Shown here: piece by piece, positions 18,346-25,466 of the stretch
Layout: every line of letters starts with the position of its first letter
Numbering within the stretch: the stretch's first letter is position 1
Assembly (NCBI GenBank): GCA_903820505.1
Contig: CAIJHQ010000062.1
Coordinates: 62,001-126,000, forward strand
Origin: Candidatus Omnitrophota bacterium
GTDB lineage: Bacteria; Omnitrophota; Omnitrophia; Omnitrophales; Aquincolibacteriaceae
Direction of reading: 5' to 3'
Length of the DNA: 64,000 bases
Translations under genes and position numbers: made by a program
Notes under the pieces: generated by a model
Databases searched by the model: none
What the model saw: the letters and a program-made list of their open reading frames with translations, nothing else
Told to the model about the DNA's origin: nothing

Positions 18346-18475
18346 CGATAGTTCCTTCGTCAGGATTTAAGGCTCCTCCCCTCCCCCGAGGTCAGCGACC
18401 CGTTGTAACACTCTCCTAATGAACGGGAGGTATATAGAAACGCCGGAGGCCTTCAGGTCCTCGGTATTTTTTATT
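18346..18475 (+). ncRNA. Structured intergenic element 4 with terminator-like hairpin
   Basis: TAGTTCCTTC and the block CCTCCCCCGAGGTCA match element 2, and ACCCGTTG follows at the corresponding place. It ends in a hairpin GCCGGAGGCC-TTCA-GG with TCCTCGGT and a T-run (to 18475). It lies immediately after the small membrane-protein gene. Confidence 0.45.
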
Positions 18476-18517
18476 TATGTTTTTCTCACGAACCTGTTCA
18501 AAGATATCCTTTGATGT

Positions 18518-18552
18518 AACAGGCCGGCGCTTTTATAATCTGCCGGCCTGTT
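18518..18552 (+). promoter_or_regulatory. 11-bp hairpin just before the lipoprotein start
   Basis: AACAGGCCGGC (18518-18528) and GCCGGCCTGTT (18542-18552) are perfect inverted repeats around a 13-nt loop, ending 5 nt before the ATG at 18558. No Shine-Dalgarno lies between hairpin and ATG. It could block ribosome entry, bind a protein as DNA, or be a stand-by site; direct evidence is lacking. Confidence 0.55.
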
Positions 18553-18557
18553 CAACC

Positions 18558-19718
18558 ATGAAAAAAGTATTCTTCCTCCTCATAGCGACACTGCTCCTCC
18601 AAGGCTGCGCCTCCGTCCCTTTAAAAGATGGCAGCGATCCCGTCGAGAAAACGCTTTACCGGCGCATTCCCTCCAAGCCGGAGGGCGACCGCCGGGTCAT
18701 CAAATTATTCTTTGCCAGCAGCCGGCTAATCCAGGAGCGGAACGGCCGGTTGAGTTTCCATCCCGAAATAGGCGGCGGCTTGACCCTGGGGAGATTGAAT
18801 TGCAGGATCAATCCTTCGGTGAAGATCGGCAAGGTCATCCCCTCGGCGCTGAAGAAAAAAGGGGTCGTCAATATCCAGGACATCGAAAAACTGAACGACG
18901 ACGCCTTTATCCAGGATATTTCCCGGGCGGTGCAGGACTCGCCTCACCGGTCTTTATTGGTATTGGTGCACGGGTTCAAGGATGACTTCGAAATGACCGC
19001 CACCAAGCTTGCCTATTTCACCTATCTCCTGGACGCGAATACGCCGGTGCTGATCTTCGACTGGCCCGGGGATCAATCGGTGACTCCGTGGGGGTATCGA
19101 AAGGCGGTAAAACTCGCCGCCGATTCCGGGCCGTACTTGGGAGAGGCCCTGGCCAGGATCATCCGGGAGGTCAAGCCCCAAAAGTTGTGGATCGAATCGG
19201 CGAGCCTCGGCTGCCAGGTGGTTTGCAGCGCCTTTGAATGGATGTGCCGACACCCGGACCTTGCCGATCCCCAGACGGAAATAAATCATACGCTGATGTC
19301 GGCGCCGGACGTCTCCAGGGACGAATTCAATGATACGTTCAAGAACGAAATCCTGGCGCTGACGGACAAACTCACCGTTTACGTCTCCTCCAACGACCAC
19401 GCGCTTTTGATGGCACGGATCCTCGGCGGAGAAAAAAAGTTCGGCCGTCAAGGTGTTTCGGTGGCCAAGCAGGATCAGTTTGAGGAAGCGAAAGAGCTCC
19501 TTTATCTTAAATCGCTGGTCCCGGACAAACTCTCGATCGTCGATGTGACCTCGATCAATCATGCCAGCTACCACCACGGATACGACCTGGAGGCGCCTGA
19601 ATTCTACGATGATTTTTATATGCGTCTTTTCGACGTGTCCGCGCATAAAAACCGCCGGCTCTATATTGTGGATGCGGACGGAAATACCGATTACTGGGTC
19701 ATGCGCAGCGACCGGTAA
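18558..19718 (+). CDS. DUF900-type alpha/beta-hydrolase lipoprotein
   Basis: 386 aa from ATG 18558 (MKKVFFLLIATLLLQGC), giving a lipoprotein signal with Cys17 as the lipidation site. An earlier in-frame start at 18477 would bury this signal and is rejected. The hydrolase domain has the oxyanion-loop HGF (LVLVHGFKDDF), LIFDWPGDQ, and a nucleophile-elbow-like ESASLGCQ, where the usual GxSxG is changed to SxSxG. A possible catalytic His is in the NHASYHHGY segment near 340. DUF900 proteins are esterase-like enzymes of unknown substrate; location is probably the periplasmic face of a membrane. Confidence 0.8.
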   Translation: MKKVFFLLIATLLLQGCASVPLKDGSDPVEKTLYRRIPSKPEGDRRVIKLFFASSRLIQERNGRLSFHPEIGGGLTLGRLNCRINPSVKIGKVIPSALKKKGVVNIQDIEKLNDDAFIQDISRAVQDSPHRSLLVLVHGFKDDFEMTATKLAYFTYLLDANTPVLIFDWPGDQSVTPWGYRKAVKLAADSGPYLGEALARIIREVKPQKLWIESASLGCQVVCSAFEWMCRHPDLADPQTEINHTLMSAPDVSRDEFNDTFKNEILALTDKLTVYVSSNDHALLMARILGGEKKFGRQGVSVAKQDQFEEAKELLYLKSLVPDKLSIVDVTSINHASYHHGYDLEAPEFYDDFYMRLFDVSAHKNRRLYIVDADGNTDYWVMRSDR

Positions 19719-19768
19719 AGGCGATCGTTGGTTCATTCACGCAAAATAACTTTGAAGGAAAGGACCTC

Positions 19769-20482
19769 ATGAAAAAAATATTAGCCGAAGTCTTTGTTCT
19801 GGCTCTTCCGCTGATCGTCCTTGCCGTTCATAAAGCCTTTTCAGGGAACAAGATCACGCCTTATTTTATTCCCAGGAACTTGGCGGACCGGAAATATCCG
19901 AAAGCCGAGTTGCGCCAGGTCGGAACCGCTTACTGCGCATTCGCGGCATGGCTTTTCTTGCTGGTCATGACCACCTCGGCTTACTTCATGCCCACGCTCG
20001 AGCGGACGCCCTTCCTTTTGGCGCTGTTTTTCTTCATCATACCGATCGTTTTTCTCATGGCTCTGGTCATCGGGATGTCTTATTGGTTCAGCGGTCTGTT
20101 CGGCCGCGACGCTGCGGTAAAACCCAAACTGGAATCCATGGATGCCGTTCAAACGGGTGATCTGCCGCAATACATCCGGAAGATCAGAATCCTCAATATC
20201 ATCAATATTGCCTGTCCTTTCCTGTTGATCGTTCTCATTCTGATAGAACAGGCGGCGGGCACGGCAGAAAGCGGGCGCGCGATCCTTCTCAATGTCGCTT
20301 TGCTCATTACTTTCATCATGACCCTTTGGAGGATCCGGATGTATCTTATAAGGGCGGCGTCGCTGATGGACTTGTCACCCAATAGGGTTTTAGCCTCGAC
20401 CCTTTTCAGTCCTTTGGGTATCTTCTTTGTATGGATCCATTCGTTTTTGATCGTTAGGAAATTCGACCGGCAAAACCATTAA
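19769..20482 (+). CDS. Uncharacterised membrane protein
   Basis: 237 aa with about five membrane segments (approximately 5-22, 52-72, 80-105, 145-165, 173-195) and a final hydrophobic stretch near 213-230. The start ATG is preceded by GAAGGAAAGGA, a good ribosome site, and lies 50 nt after the DUF900 lipoprotein, so the two may be co-transcribed. No motif that I recognise. It is real by length, start site and membrane pattern, but its function is unknown. Confidence 0.75.
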   Translation: MKKILAEVFVLALPLIVLAVHKAFSGNKITPYFIPRNLADRKYPKAELRQVGTAYCAFAAWLFLLVMTTSAYFMPTLERTPFLLALFFFIIPIVFLMALVIGMSYWFSGLFGRDAAVKPKLESMDAVQTGDLPQYIRKIRILNIINIACPFLLIVLILIEQAAGTAESGRAILLNVALLITFIMTLWRIRMYLIRAASLMDLSPNRVLASTLFSPLGIFFVWIHSFLIVRKFDRQNH

Positions 20483-20564
20483 AAACTTCAAGAACAGGTG
20501 ATGATCCGTGACGGGACGGAATCACGGATCAGGAAACCGTCTGGCAAACCTTATGAGGGTAAAT

Positions 20565-21434
20565 ATGCGCGCGCAGTTGAAACCCCTGTTTCTTTGGGGG
20601 ATCCTTTTGCCGGTCATTTTCTTAATGGGCCCAAAAGCTTTTGCTAATGCATCGGACCTCGACCGCAAACTCCTGGAGAGTCAAAAAGAGGGCCCCGTCC
20701 CCAGAGATTTTGATTGGAATGTCTACCTGAGCAACAATCCCGATCTGCAGGCAGCCGGCATCGATACCAAGGAGAAAGCCATCGCCCACTGGATCAATTC
20801 CGGGAGGAAGGAAAGAAGGTCTTACAGACCGCTCGCACTCGATTTTGACTGGCAAACCTATCTCAACAATTATCCCGATCTTCAAAAGACCGGTATCGAC
20901 ACGGAAGAAAAAGCGGTGGCACACTGGTTATGCTGCGGGGAACGGGAAGGAAGGATCTATCGCAAGCTTTCCGATGTCCCGCTTGATTTCGACTGGGAAA
21001 CTTTCGTGGCCAATTACGATCTGTCAAAAAATGACGTCTACACAAAACAGGCCGCCCTGGACTACTGGCTCACCTACGGACAATACGAGAGAAAGACCTA
21101 CCATAAGATCGGTCAAGGGATCGGCGACAAATTACCGTCCGATTTTGACTGGAAAACTTACGTGAGCAATTACAGGGACCTGCAACATCACGGTATCGAC
21201 ACGGAAAAAAAGGCCATCCAGTCCTGGTTGCTTTACGGCCGGGACGAGGGGCGGACCTATTACAAGATCAAGCCCCAGGAAACCAGTCTCCTGCCGCCGG
21301 ACTTTGACTGGAAGACCTACGCCGGCAATTATCCCGCCCTCCGGAAGCTCGGCATCGACTCGAAAGAGAAAGCTATCGCCCATTGGTTCAATCACGGAAA
21401 AAAAATGGGCTGGACCTACCGCAAACTGGAATAA
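20565..21434 (+). CDS. Secreted protein with five FDW-type repeats
   Basis: 289 aa from ATG 20565, which has GAGGG a few bases upstream and gives a clean signal peptide (hydrophobic core, ending AFANA). After a short spacer there are five repeats of about 45-52 residues. Each opens with DFDW and the pattern xTYxxNYPDLxxxGID, then KAIxHWxxxGxxEGRxYR. Similar YxxxNPDLxxA...HWxxxGxxEGR units occur next to sugar-acting and surface proteins in many bacteria. The third copy is most degenerate (lacks the PDL proline and GID). No enzyme domain is attached, so it is presumably a surface or periplasmic binding module. Function unknown. Confidence 0.8.
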   Translation: MRAQLKPLFLWGILLPVIFLMGPKAFANASDLDRKLLESQKEGPVPRDFDWNVYLSNNPDLQAAGIDTKEKAIAHWINSGRKERRSYRPLALDFDWQTYLNNYPDLQKTGIDTEEKAVAHWLCCGEREGRIYRKLSDVPLDFDWETFVANYDLSKNDVYTKQAALDYWLTYGQYERKTYHKIGQGIGDKLPSDFDWKTYVSNYRDLQHHGIDTEKKAIQSWLLYGRDEGRTYYKIKPQETSLLPPDFDWKTYAGNYPALRKLGIDSKEKAIAHWFNHGKKMGWTYRKLE

Positions 21435-21630
21435 ACACTTTCGGATCGAAATATCCCGCGCTTTGAGAGCGCCGGCCAAGACTGAGAAACGGGTCACGGG
21501 AATAAGTCGTCAGGATACCGGACAAAAGTCCGAATGTGGTGGATTTATCTTTCGGGAAACCTATAATGAAAAGAGCGCTGATATTGGTCTGACAGGCGGG
21601 AACGCTCCCGCAGAAAAATAGGAGAAAATC

Positions 21631-22185
21631 ATGAGAACTCATGTGAATATCAGAGCAATGGGTCTTTTACTGTTCGGCCTGGTCCTATGCGGCGGAAGCG
21701 CCTACGCGGCCTCGGCGCGGGAGATCGATGCCAGCGTTGACACGGCGATCGCGCGTTTTCAGAAAGAGGTCTTCGGCTCCAAGGACATGTTTGCCAAGGC
21801 TAAAGGGATCCTTATTTTCCCGAAAGTGATCAAGGCCGGCATCGGTCTGGGCGGCGAATATGGCACCGGAGCTCTCCGGATCAAGGGAAAAACGGTGGAG
21901 TACTATAATACGATAAGCGGTTCGTTCGGGTTCCAGCTCGGTGGTCAAATAAAAAGTGTCTATCTTCTCTTCATGGAAGACAGTGCCCTGAAAAATTTCC
22001 GGAACAGCGACGGATGGAAAGTCGGCGTGGACGGATCCGTCGCCTTGATCACGGTCGGCGCGAACGGGTCCATAGACACCACCAAGACCAACCAGCCGAT
22101 CCTCGCTTTTGTTCTGGGACAAAAAGGGTTGATGTACAATCTCAGCCTCGAGGGTTCGAAATACAACAAGATAAAACCCAATTGA
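21631..22185 (+). CDS. SYLF (YSC84-like) lipid-binding protein
   Basis: 184 aa with an N-terminal signal (ending SAYAA) and a SYLF/YSC84 domain. AKGILIFPKVIKAGIGLGGEYGTGAL and the SGSFGFQLGGQIKSVYLLFM stretch are hallmarks, followed by DGSVALITVGANGSID. The family binds phosphoinositides or other lipids; bacterial members are exported and poorly understood. Ribosome site TAGGAG lies 6 nt before the ATG, preceded by a small hairpin GCGGGA-ACGC-TCCCGC. A terminator follows. Confidence 0.88.
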   Translation: MRTHVNIRAMGLLLFGLVLCGGSAYAASAREIDASVDTAIARFQKEVFGSKDMFAKAKGILIFPKVIKAGIGLGGEYGTGALRIKGKTVEYYNTISGSFGFQLGGQIKSVYLLFMEDSALKNFRNSDGWKVGVDGSVALITVGANGSIDTTKTNQPILAFVLGQKGLMYNLSLEGSKYNKIKPN

Positions 22186-22217
22186 GCAAAGGTCCGCCGA
22201 ACGGAAGAAGCTCCATG

Positions 22218-22254
22218 AAAAGGCCGATGCCCCTTGAGGGACGTCGGCTTTTCT
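22218..22254 (+). terminator. Intrinsic terminator
   Basis: An AAAAGGCCGA-type arm pairs with TCGGCTTTT around a GCCCC-TTGA-GGG tip, followed by CTATTT. It closely resembles the terminator at 15399-15438 and ends the SYLF gene. Confidence 0.75.
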
Positions 22255-22297
22255 ATTTCCGTTTTTCCAGCCCAGAAAACAAAGAGTCCGTTCCGCC

Positions 22298-23503
22298 ATG
22301 CCGGATCCGATAACGGAGGAATTGTTGTCCAACACGCGCGAAGAAGTCGCCTTGCGACCGAAGGAAGATCTTCCGGCCGCCCTGCAGACCAGGATCTTCA
22401 ACACGATCAAGGATATTCCTCCTGAACACTGGCAACAGCTGTTCCCCGGCGTTGTGGAGGGGTATTATTTCTTTAAATCCCTTGAGGAATCCCATCTGGA
22501 ACAGTTCGCGTTCCATTACATCGCGGTCTACCGCGGGAAAACGCTCGTCGGCGCGGCCCCCTGTTTTTCCATGAATTATCCTCTTGAGACCACGATGCAG
22601 GGAAAGCTCAAAGATCTTGTCTGCATGATAAAAAAGATCTTTCCGGGATTTTTGACCCTGCGAGCGCTCATTTGTGGGGTCCCCATGGGCTCTCACGGAA
22701 GGATCGGTCTCCCGGACAGGTCCCCCGAGGTGTTTTCGGCGATCCTCTCAGGACTGGAAAGGGTCGCGCGGGAACATAAGCTTCCAATCGTCGCCTTCAA
22801 GGATTTCGGCGCGGAAGACCAGGATCTGCTGGACACTCTTCAAAGCCGGGATTTCTACAAATTCAAAAGCCTGCCCTCCACCGAAATGCGGATCGACTTC
22901 AAGGACTTTGAAGATTATCTTATGAAACTTGACCAGCCGAAACGGGCCGACCTCAGAAGAAAATTCAAAAAGGCGGACGGTCAGGTCAAACTGGATCTTG
23001 AGGTCACTCGCGATCTCGGTGGCGCTCTCGATGAAGCCTTCGCTCTTTTCCGCCAAACCGAGGCGCGGGGGGATACCCAATTCGAAAAACTTCCCAAGGA
23101 GTTTTTTGCCAATATTGCCAAGAACATGCCCGAGGAAACGAGATATTTTTTATGGAGGATCGACGGGAAACTGGTTGCGGTCAATCTGTGCCAGGTGTCC
23201 GGAAGCCATTTCGTCGGTCATTATGTCGGCTTCGATTACGCGATCGCCCACCAGTACCATTTGTTCTTTGTCCGCTTCCGCGATCTGCTCCGCTGGTGCA
23301 TCGAGAACAAGATCGCCCGGTATGAGATGGGCAACACGAGTTATAAAGCAAAAAAAACGCTGGGGTTCAAGCGGGTTCCCCTTTTCGTCTACGCCAAACA
23401 CCTCGATCCCCGGTTCAATCCCTTTTTTAAATTGATCTGCAAGCTCTTTAAGCCCGAGAATTTCGAGGACGTCCTGAAAGAGCCGGAGAACGGGTCATCA
23501 TGA
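22298..23503 (+). CDS. BioF2/FemAB-like GNAT-fold protein
   Basis: 401 aa. The C-terminal half has the acyltransferase layout of BioF2/COG3146-type proteins (RKFKKADGQVKLDLEV, FRQTEARGDTQFEKLPKEFF, IDGKLVAVNLCQVSGSHFVGHYVGFDYA, then YEMGNTSYKAKKTLGFKR). Such proteins transfer acyl or aminoacyl groups in peptidoglycan or glycan building. It overlaps the next gene by 4 nt, forming a three-gene unit with two SMR-type proteins. That context suggests modification and flipping of a lipid-linked envelope sugar, but this is inference. Confidence 0.8.
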   Translation: MPDPITEELLSNTREEVALRPKEDLPAALQTRIFNTIKDIPPEHWQQLFPGVVEGYYFFKSLEESHLEQFAFHYIAVYRGKTLVGAAPCFSMNYPLETTMQGKLKDLVCMIKKIFPGFLTLRALICGVPMGSHGRIGLPDRSPEVFSAILSGLERVAREHKLPIVAFKDFGAEDQDLLDTLQSRDFYKFKSLPSTEMRIDFKDFEDYLMKLDQPKRADLRRKFKKADGQVKLDLEVTRDLGGALDEAFALFRQTEARGDTQFEKLPKEFFANIAKNMPEETRYFLWRIDGKLVAVNLCQVSGSHFVGHYVGFDYAIAHQYHLFFVRFRDLLRWCIENKIARYEMGNTSYKAKKTLGFKRVPLFVYAKHLDPRFNPFFKLICKLFKPENFEDVLKEPENGSS

Positions 23504-23919
23504 AAAAGGGCGCGCTTACTCTCAAGATCTTTTTCGCTGTCCTGCTGAATGATGTCTGGAACAGCCTGGCCCAGATCCTGATGAAAAAAGGCGTGGTGTA
23601 CACGAATGTCAACTTCCTGGACCTTCAAAGCGCTCTTGAATTCGTGACGCGTAATGCCCCGTCCCTTTATCTGTGGGTCGGGATACTCGTCTACGCTTCC
23701 AATTTTTTTATCTGGATGATCATTCTGTCAAAGATCGACCTGAGCCTTGCCATGCCGCTCGGAAGCATCGGGTACATCATCACGCCTGTCATGGCGGCGG
23801 TCTTTTTGGGAGAATCCCTTTCGCCCCTTCGCTGGCTCGCGATCGCGCTGATCATCGCGGGGATCTGCGTACTCGCCAGGAGCAAACACACCGTCCCTTC
23901 GGACGCTCCTCTACCATGA
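23500..23919 (+). CDS. SMR/EamA-type small membrane transporter, subunit 1
   Basis: 139 aa, four membrane segments, ending in the EamA-like signature PLGSIGYIITPVMAAVFLGESLSPLRWLAIALIIAGI. Starts with ATGA overlapping the BioF2-like gene and itself overlaps the next gene by ATGA, so all three are translationally coupled. Paired small proteins of this type include the ArnE/ArnF flippase for undecaprenyl-phosphate-aminoarabinose, which is a fair analogy for this pair. Confidence 0.82.
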   Translation: MKKGALTLKIFFAVLLNDVWNSLAQILMKKGVVYTNVNFLDLQSALEFVTRNAPSLYLWVGILVYASNFFIWMIILSKIDLSLAMPLGSIGYIITPVMAAVFLGESLSPLRWLAIALIIAGICVLARSKHTVPSDAPLP

Positions 23920-24290
23920 TAAAACTCATCCTTTTGGTGTTCTTTGCGGAACTTCTTTTCACGGTGGGCCATGTTTTTTTCAAAAAAGCGGCCAACAAGC
24001 TCGAAACGCCTTCCTTTCAAAAAAGCCACCGGTCCTATCTTGTCTTCGTCGGAAATGTTCTGGGTTTGCCGGCCGTGTGGTGGGGAGTCACCCTCATCGC
24101 GTTCGCTCTTGTCGTCTGGCTTGCGGCGCTGTCCCAGGGCGAGTTGAGCCTTGTTTATCCGCTGAGCAGCCTGCAATACCTGATGGTTCTGTTCGCCGCG
24201 CGTCTTTTTCTGAAAGAAAAAATGGACCTCGCGAAAATTACCGGCACTCTCCTGATCGCCTCCGGTATTGTATTGATCTCTTTGAGTTGA
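23916..24290 (+). CDS. SMR/EamA-type small membrane transporter, subunit 2
   Basis: 124 aa from ATG 23916; a longer open frame upstream is only the +1 shadow of subunit 1. Four membrane segments with GELSLVYPLSSLQYLMVLFAARLFLKEKMDLAKITGTLLIASGI, the same closing block as its partner. It probably forms a heterodimer with subunit 1, in the manner of ArnE/ArnF. The cargo is unknown. Confidence 0.82.
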   Translation: MIKLILLVFFAELLFTVGHVFFKKAANKLETPSFQKSHRSYLVFVGNVLGLPAVWWGVTLIAFALVVWLAALSQGELSLVYPLSSLQYLMVLFAARLFLKEKMDLAKITGTLLIASGIVLISLS

Positions 24291-24536
24291 AGCGCGTCTG
24301 ATACTCTCCCGGGGCTAGTCAACAAATCGAGGACCGGCGCGGCATTTAAAAACGTCCTTCCCCTCACGCCATCTAAAGCTCCGAAACGAAAGATTGCGAT
24401 AGAGTGAGGGCCTTGTGGCCCATGGATTTTATTTAAAGCAGCGCGCCGGAAGAAGGGGCTATGCCAACCGCTCTAGTGGATATTTCGATGAAAGTCAGTA
24501 TGATAATGCGTCAACGTTCTTCAAGGAGGTTTCTGT

Positions 24537-24965
24537 TTGCGACTGTGGACTGTGCATCCGAAATTATTGGACACGCAAGGACTTCTGGCGCTTTGGCGCG
24601 AGGCCCTGTTGGCGCAGGAAGTATTGGCCGGCCGTACAGTCGGGTACAGGAACCATCCCCAACTCGAGAGATTCAAAGCGCATCCCCGTCCGGACGCGGC
24701 CATCGCCGTTTACTTGCTGTCGGTATGGAAGGAAGCGAGGAGAAGGGGTTATGATTTCGATCGAAAAAAGATCGCATCCCGAAGGACCGGGAGGAAAATT
24801 CCGGTGACGCGAGGGCAGTTGGAATACGAGTTCAAATGGCTTTGTCAGAAGCTGAAAAAGCGCTCTCCCGAGCAATACCGTTTTATTTCTGCCCGGAAAA
24901 AGATCGCGCACCACCCCTTTTTCCGGTCCATAAAAGGGTCCGTGGCGGAATGGGAACGCGTTTAA
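24537..24965 (+). CDS. Pyrimidine-dimer DNA glycosylase (T4 endonuclease V family)
   Basis: 142 aa. MRLWTVHPKLLDTQGLLALWREALLAQEVL and GRTVGYRNHPQLERF are the signature of the pyrimidine-dimer glycosylase family (PF03013), whose members cut the glycosyl bond of UV-induced dimers. The conserved Glu of WREALLAQ is the likely catalytic residue. Translation starts at TTG 24537, fixed by a perfect AAGGAGGT at 24523-24530. The 246 nt before it contain no gene that I can support. Role: base-excision repair of UV damage. Confidence 0.88.
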   Translation: MRLWTVHPKLLDTQGLLALWREALLAQEVLAGRTVGYRNHPQLERFKAHPRPDAAIAVYLLSVWKEARRRGYDFDRKKIASRRTGRKIPVTRGQLEYEFKWLCQKLKKRSPEQYRFISARKKIAHHPFFRSIKGSVAEWERV

Positions 24966-24998
24966 AGCGGCAGTGGATGCCGTTCGAAGGGAACTTTT

Positions 24999-25370
24999 AT
25001 GGCACGCATTCTTGTTATTGAAGACGATGCTTCATACCGGGAAATATTGAAAGAGACTCTGGAACGGAAAAGCCACCAAGTCATCACTGCCGCCAACGGA
25101 GACCAGGGACTCGAATTGATGAAAAAGAACCCGGTCGATCTCGTGATCACGGACATCATCATGCCGGTCAAGGACGGGATCACGACCATTCAAGACATCC
25201 AGAAGGATTTCCCCGCGGTGAAGATCATCGCTATTTCCGGTGGCGGAGCGGTCAACCAAGGCAGTGTTTACCTGGAAGCAGCGATCTTCATCACCCGTAT
25301 CAAGCACGTCCTCGAAAAACCTTTTTCATCGGAAACGTTGCTCCAAACGGTCAAAGAAGTTCTCGAATAG
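24999..25370 (+). CDS. Single-domain response regulator (CheY-like)
   Basis: 123 aa, a complete receiver domain with nothing attached: acidic pair in VIEDD (residues 7-10), phospho-acceptor Asp in LVITDIIMP (about 52), switch Ser in IIAISGGG (about 81) and Lys in HVLEKPF (about 106). No histidine kinase is nearby, so its partner is elsewhere. It sits 33 nt after the repair glycosylase and about 100 nt before the channel gene; cotranscription is possible. Confidence 0.9.
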   Translation: MARILVIEDDASYREILKETLERKSHQVITAANGDQGLELMKKNPVDLVITDIIMPVKDGITTIQDIQKDFPAVKIIAISGGGAVNQGSVYLEAAIFITRIKHVLEKPFSSETLLQTVKEVLE

Positions 25371-25466
25371 TTCCGGCGCTCTCAGGACCGTTCTTTTTCA
25401 TTTGCATCATGGAAAAGAAACATTTAGTCTCTTCCAAGCCGTTCTCAATCCGGAAAAGAGACCTGT

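Noticed and set aside
15460-18475. Integron cassette array (attC sites after each gene)
   Set aside because: The structured elements lack paired RYYYAAC/GTTRRRY core sites, and no integron integrase is in the window.
24291-24536. Small gene before the UV-dimer glycosylase
   Set aside because: Short open frames exist in this gap but none has a ribosome site or recognisable content; only a small GGGCC-TTGT-GGCCC hairpin is visible.
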